Source: Candidatus Aminicenantota bacterium
GTDB lineage: Bacteria > Acidobacteriota > Aminicenantia > Aminicenantales > Aminicenantaceae
Length of the DNA: 9,304 nucleotides
Assembly: GCA_016926925.1 (NCBI GenBank)
Contig: JAFGNQ010000266.1
Span: 1-9,304, forward strand
Direction of reading: 5' to 3'
Under the pieces are notes generated by a model, which did not search any database, had not been told where the DNA came from, and worked only from the letters and a program-made list of their open reading frames with translations. Positions 6,397 through 9,304 of the stretch are shown in pieces; the first letter of the stretch is position 1, and every line of letters begins with the position of its first letter. The position numbers were made by a program, and so were the translations under genes.

Positions 6397-7715
6397 AAAC
6401 ATTGAGCACAGCCCGTTGGACCGTCCTCTGCTTAGGACTATACATCAGCCTCGCACACTTTGCATCCTCTCTTCAAGCTCCTTCCGTCTGGAAAACGCTC
6501 CCGAAAAAAGATTCATTGGCAAACGGTCTGACAATCATCCATGAGAGGGACCTGTCTTCGGCACGCACTGTCGTCCAAGTCTTGATCAAAGGAGGAAAGC
6601 GTGCCGAGCCTCCCGGCAAAGAGGGGCTTTCCTATCTGACGACGCGCCTGGCTATCAACATCCCTGATCAGAGAAAAATCCAAGATTTGATGGACCAGGC
6701 GACCCGATTGAGCATGGACAGCCAACGGGACTATTCCCTCATTACCATATCCTGTTTGTCGGAGAACTTGGAAGACAGTTTGGACACCACCACCAAGATC
6801 ATGCTGGACCCCTTGTTCTCAGGGTTGAGGATCGACGCCATAAAACGCCAAATGAAGCGCCGCCTCGACACATTCGAGGATGATTCCATTGTCATAGCCT
6901 ACAATGTCCTCTTCGATGTTTTTTTCAACGGGACAACCTACGGCGGTTCCGTCTACGGAACGGAAGAATCCCTCAAAACCATCAAAAAAAAGGACATCGA
7001 TGAATTCTATAAAAAACACTTCGTTGCCGGCAATATCATCGTTTCCGTATCCAGCGACCTGGAGGAAAAGGCGATCCTGAACATAATCGAGAAGCATTTT
7101 TCAAAATTCAATCCCGGCTCTTCTCCTGACCCGGAGCCGATCCTCTTTTCTCCGGCTCAAGAAAAATTCCACACCAGAGAAAGAGAAACAGAGCAAACGC
7201 TGGTGTCCTTGGCTTATCCGCTGGATAAAATCAGCCGCCGCAGCCTTATCCTGGCCGCGCTGCTGGAAAACCTCCTGGGAAAGGGTTTTCATTCCAAGCT
7301 TTGGCCCCTCCGGATAGAGCAAAAACTTGCTTATATCGTCAACGCCAGGGCAACCCAAATGCGGGATGCGGGAGTCCTCGAAGCCTATCTGGAAACGGAC
7401 AATGCTAAAAAAGATAGGGCCCTGGAGGAATTGGGAAAAATCATGCAATCGCTCCACCGGGACGGTTTGGCACCGGTAGAGTTCGAAAGCACAAAAACGA
7501 ACACGAAAGCCGATTTTCTAAGGAACAACGAAAACAAAGATGAAAGGGTTATGACAATGGCTTACTTCGAAGCTCTCGGACTCGGTTATGATTTCATAAA
7601 CCGCTATTTCGAGGAAATTGACGCCACGACCCTTGAAGAAATCAACCGATTCATAAAGAAAGTCCTCGATCCGGACAGGTCCGTATGTGTTGTTGTCGGA
7701 TCGCAAAATTCTTAA
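6393..7715 (+). CDS. M16 family non-catalytic partner subunit, exported
   Basis: A 440-residue M16 homologue beginning with a signal peptide (basic MKTLSTARW, hydrophobic core to about residue 24, possible cleavage after the ASS or LQA segment). The family fold is visible: NGLTIIHERD near 44-53, a conserved FFNGTTYGGSVYGT segment, DIDEFYKKHF, and the C-terminal LRIEQKLAY with an R...Y pair, which in M16B heterodimers helps bind substrate. The zinc site is lost: where an active member has HxxEH, this one has GLSYLTTRL (78-86), with Y81, T84 and R85 at the ligand and catalytic positions. It is therefore expected to be inactive alone and to complete the catalytic chamber with the preceding gene product, as known for two-gene bacterial M16B peptidases and mitochondrial processing peptidase. 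AAGGA upstream of the ATG and the 4-bp overlap indicate coupled translation. It ends 10 bases from the convergent aminopeptidase gene. Confidence 0.9.
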   Translation: MKTLSTARWTVLCLGLYISLAHFASSLQAPSVWKTLPKKDSLANGLTIIHERDLSSARTVVQVLIKGGKRAEPPGKEGLSYLTTRLAINIPDQRKIQDLMDQATRLSMDSQRDYSLITISCLSENLEDSLDTTTKIMLDPLFSGLRIDAIKRQMKRRLDTFEDDSIVIAYNVLFDVFFNGTTYGGSVYGTEESLKTIKKKDIDEFYKKHFVAGNIIVSVSSDLEEKAILNIIEKHFSKFNPGSSPDPEPILFSPAQEKFHTRERETEQTLVSLAYPLDKISRRSLILAALLENLLGKGFHSKLWPLRIEQKLAYIVNARATQMRDAGVLEAYLETDNAKKDRALEELGKIMQSLHRDGLAPVEFESTKTNTKADFLRNNENKDERVMTMAYFEALGLGYDFINRYFEEIDATTLEEINRFIKKVLDPDRSVCVVVGSQNS

Positions 7716-7742
7716 GCAGGAAGTCTCAGCCTTTTCCGGCTG
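7716..7742. other. Convergent gene junction with a small hairpin
   Basis: Only 10 bases separate the stop of the M16 partner (+) from that of the aminopeptidase (-). CAGCC and GGCTG around 7727-7742 can form a 5-bp stem within the last aminopeptidase codons. It is too weak and lacks a good T-run on either side, so I do not call it a terminator. No other terminator is visible, so antisense read-through is possible. Confidence 0.35.
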
Positions 7743-9117
7743 CTGATCTTAGCTGCTCTAACGTTTTCGGAATGGGTTTGCCCAGAACGCGGGAACCATC
7801 AACAGTGACCAAAACATCATCCTCGATCCTGACGCCGCCGAAATCCTTATAGCCCTCGATCCTGTCATAGTCGAGAAAATCGGCGAATTTTCCTTCGGAC
7901 CGCCATTTGTCGATAAGAGCGGGGATGAAATAGATCCCCGGTTCGACTGTCAAGACCAAGCCGGGATTCAACTCTTTTCCATATCTTAGATAAGCGAGCC
8001 CGAATTGATCGCTCCGCTCGATATTTTCATCATAGCCCACAAATTTTTCCCCCAGGTCTTCCATATCATGGACATCCAGCCCGATCTGGTGGCCCAGGCC
8101 GTGAGGGAAAAACAGGGCGTGAGCCCCCTTTTGGACGGCTTCATCCACATCACCTTTCATCAGCCCCAAATCCTTCAATCCTGAAGCGGTAGTCTTAGCC
8201 GCTGACATGTGGACTTCTTTGTATGTGACGCCGGGCTTTATTTCCAGTATGGCTGTTTTTTGGGTTTTGAGGACAACTTCATAAACCTCTTTTTGTTTCT
8301 GCGTGAACACGCCGTCCACCGCGAATGTTCGGGTGATATCCGAAGCATAGTGCATCTGTGATTCCGCTCCGGAATCACAGACCACAAGCCTCCCCTTCTC
8401 GAGTCTGTTTCCGTGATAGTGATTGTGCAGAATCTGACCGTCTATAGAGAGTATTGTCGGGAAAGCCATGTAGCACCCTGCGGAACGGGCAATTCCCTCC
8501 ATCCGGCCGACGATCTCCCTCTCAAATGTCCCGGATTCGGCCATACCCATGGCTGCAAGGTACATCTCGTGCGTTACGGCAAGCGCCCGTTCCATCTCTT
8601 CGATTTCTTCGTCGCTCTTGATCGATCGTTGGGCGACAACGGCTTTTATGAAATCCGTCGAAGAATAATCGATGACCAGAGCAGGTTTTATGCCGAGTAC
8701 ATCGCTTATTTTGAGCATCGCTTCCGATCTGTAAGGAGGAAGGAAGTGGACTTTCCTCCCCTTGCGGATGGTTTTCTTCAAAACTTCTCCAAGTTTATTC
8801 GAAGACATAGTCTCCGTAACTCCGCATTTTGAAGCCCTGTCTTTGAGGAGTGGCTGAAATCCCATCCATATGATGTCTTCGATCGTGACATCGTCACCAA
8901 AAATAATATCTTTCCCCTCATCCACATCGACAATTCCCGCCAAACCGGGATGATCCAGTCCAAAAAAGTAAAGGAACGAGCTGTCCTGCCGAAAATGATA
9001 GGGATTGGCTGGATAATTCATCGGGCATTCATCGTTCCCTAGAAGCAGCGCCAAGCCGGATCCCATCTGTTCTCTCAGTTTCTTACGTCTTTGGATGTAT
9101 GTGTTCGCATCGAACAT
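7726..9117 (-). CDS. pepP: Xaa-Pro aminopeptidase (M24B)
   Basis: A 463-residue metalloenzyme that removes N-terminal residues preceding proline from peptides; probably cytoplasmic, as no signal peptide is seen. Residues about 1-160 form the AMP_N domain (RRKKLREQM, FRQDSSFLYFFGL). The pita-bread catalytic domain follows with all five metal ligands: D248 (CDSGAE), D260 (SDITRTF), H343 (HGLGHQIGLDVHD), E392 (VEPGIY) and E432 (GVRIEDD). The supporting histidines H339 and H350 are also present. Length and motifs match PepP closely; an Xaa-Pro dipeptidase is the alternative, less likely with this N-terminal domain. The ATG at 9117 is preceded by a GGAG only a few bases upstream, within a purine-rich stretch. 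It follows the glycyl-radical enzyme gene on the same strand by 85 bases and converges with the M16 operon. Confidence 0.93.
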   Translation of the reverse strand: MFDANTYIQRRKKLREQMGSGLALLLGNDECPMNYPANPYHFRQDSSFLYFFGLDHPGLAGIVDVDEGKDIIFGDDVTIEDIIWMGFQPLLKDRASKCGVTETMSSNKLGEVLKKTIRKGRKVHFLPPYRSEAMLKISDVLGIKPALVIDYSSTDFIKAVVAQRSIKSDEEIEEMERALAVTHEMYLAAMGMAESGTFEREIVGRMEGIARSAGCYMAFPTILSIDGQILHNHYHGNRLEKGRLVVCDSGAESQMHYASDITRTFAVDGVFTQKQKEVYEVVLKTQKTAILEIKPGVTYKEVHMSAAKTTASGLKDLGLMKGDVDEAVQKGAHALFFPHGLGHQIGLDVHDMEDLGEKFVGYDENIERSDQFGLAYLRYGKELNPGLVLTVEPGIYFIPALIDKWRSEGKFADFLDYDRIEGYKDFGGVRIEDDVLVTVDGSRVLGKPIPKTLEQLRSAAGKG

Positions 9118-9152
9118 TGTCTCCTCTCCCTTCTCTTAGTAACAGAGTCCTT

Positions 9153-9181
9153 GATATATCAACTCTCCTTCATAAAATCAA
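9153..9181 (-). promoter_or_regulatory. Possible promoter of the aminopeptidase gene
   Basis: On the minus strand TTGATT (9176-9181) lies 17 bases from TATATC (9153-9158), in the 85-base gap downstream of the glycyl-radical enzyme. This would let the aminopeptidase be transcribed separately. The match is moderate. Confidence 0.3.
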
Positions 9182-9202
9182 CGATTATTTTAGACCTTCT
9201 TA

Positions 9203-9304
9203 TTAAAAGGATTGATGTTCGGTCCGATGAATGATTTCATCCTGAAGTTCCGGGCTGAGATCGACAAAATAATCACTGTAGCCTGCCACCCGTACGATCA
9301 GATC
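9203..9304 (-). CDS. Glycyl-radical enzyme, C-terminal fragment
   Basis: The last 33 codons of a gene that enters from the right edge; TAA is at 9203-9205 (minus strand). The tail contains [10 protein letters not shown] followed by [17 protein letters not shown], ending in SF. This is the glycyl-radical loop, [VI]R[VI][AS]GY, in which the glycine of GYS would carry the radical installed by a radical-SAM activase under anaerobic conditions. The GYSDYF form and the LQDEII helix resemble the pyruvate formate-lyase-like, dehydratase or C-N lyase branch (glycerol/diol dehydratase, choline lyase, hydroxyphenylacetate decarboxylase) more than classical PflB, whose end reads VSGYAVRF. The substrate cannot be decided from this fragment. 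The fragment is too short to be found by an ordinary length-filtered gene search. Confidence 0.88.
   Translation of the reverse strand, partial: DLIVRVAGYSDYFVDLSPELQDEIIHRTEHQSF

Overview
The window is a 9.3 kb piece of a bacterial chromosome, with GC a little under 50 percent by eye. It holds seven protein genes that are complete or nearly so, the ends of two genes cut by the window edges, and one structural RNA gene, rnpB. The glycyl-radical enzyme tail at the right edge points to anaerobic metabolism. The NuoN tail, paired M16 peptidases with export signals and a sigma-54 response regulator suggest a Gram-negative-type, Acidobacteriota/Aminicenantota-like or deltaproteobacterial genome. 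That placement is inference only; no phylogenetic marker here settles it.

Layout, left to right. Bases 1-343 (+) are the C-terminal end of NADH-quinone oxidoreductase subunit N. Bases 516-1952 (+; an upstream start at 456 is possible) encode an SDR/NmrA-type Rossmann protein joined to a C-terminal DUF2867 domain. Bases 1971-2009 form a perfect 19-bp inverted repeat with a 1-nt loop, resembling REP-type elements. Bases 2017-2405 (-) are a type A RNase P RNA gene missing from any protein-only view. Bases 2316-3770 (-) encode an NtrC-family sigma-54 response regulator whose last 29 codons and stop lie inside rnpB. Bases 4013-7715 (+) are a tightly coupled operon: a single-chain K+ channel/RCK (TrkA-type) protein with an unusual selectivity filter, then an active-looking M16 zinc peptidase and a second M16 homologue without zinc ligands; each junction is a 4-bp ATGA overlap. 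Bases 7726-9117 (-) encode an Xaa-Pro aminopeptidase (M24B), convergent with the operon. Bases 9203-9304 (-) are the last 33 codons of a glycyl-radical enzyme, including the radical-glycine motif.

How the parts fit. The two M16 proteins look like an exported heterodimeric peptidase. The Xaa-Pro aminopeptidase, probably cytoplasmic, could act on proline-containing peptides. The regulator and the channel operon diverge from a 242-bp intergenic region with a plausible sigma-70-type promoter on each strand. No histidine kinase gene is present.

The most notable feature is the overlap of the regulator's coding end with rnpB: the extra C-terminal tail begins exactly at the 5' base of helix P1 and stops in the conserved UAA of the P8 loop. 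The channel filter TVGFKE and the REP-like palindrome also deserve a check. I found no convincing wholly new multi-gene system, CRISPR array, tRNA or insertion sequence.
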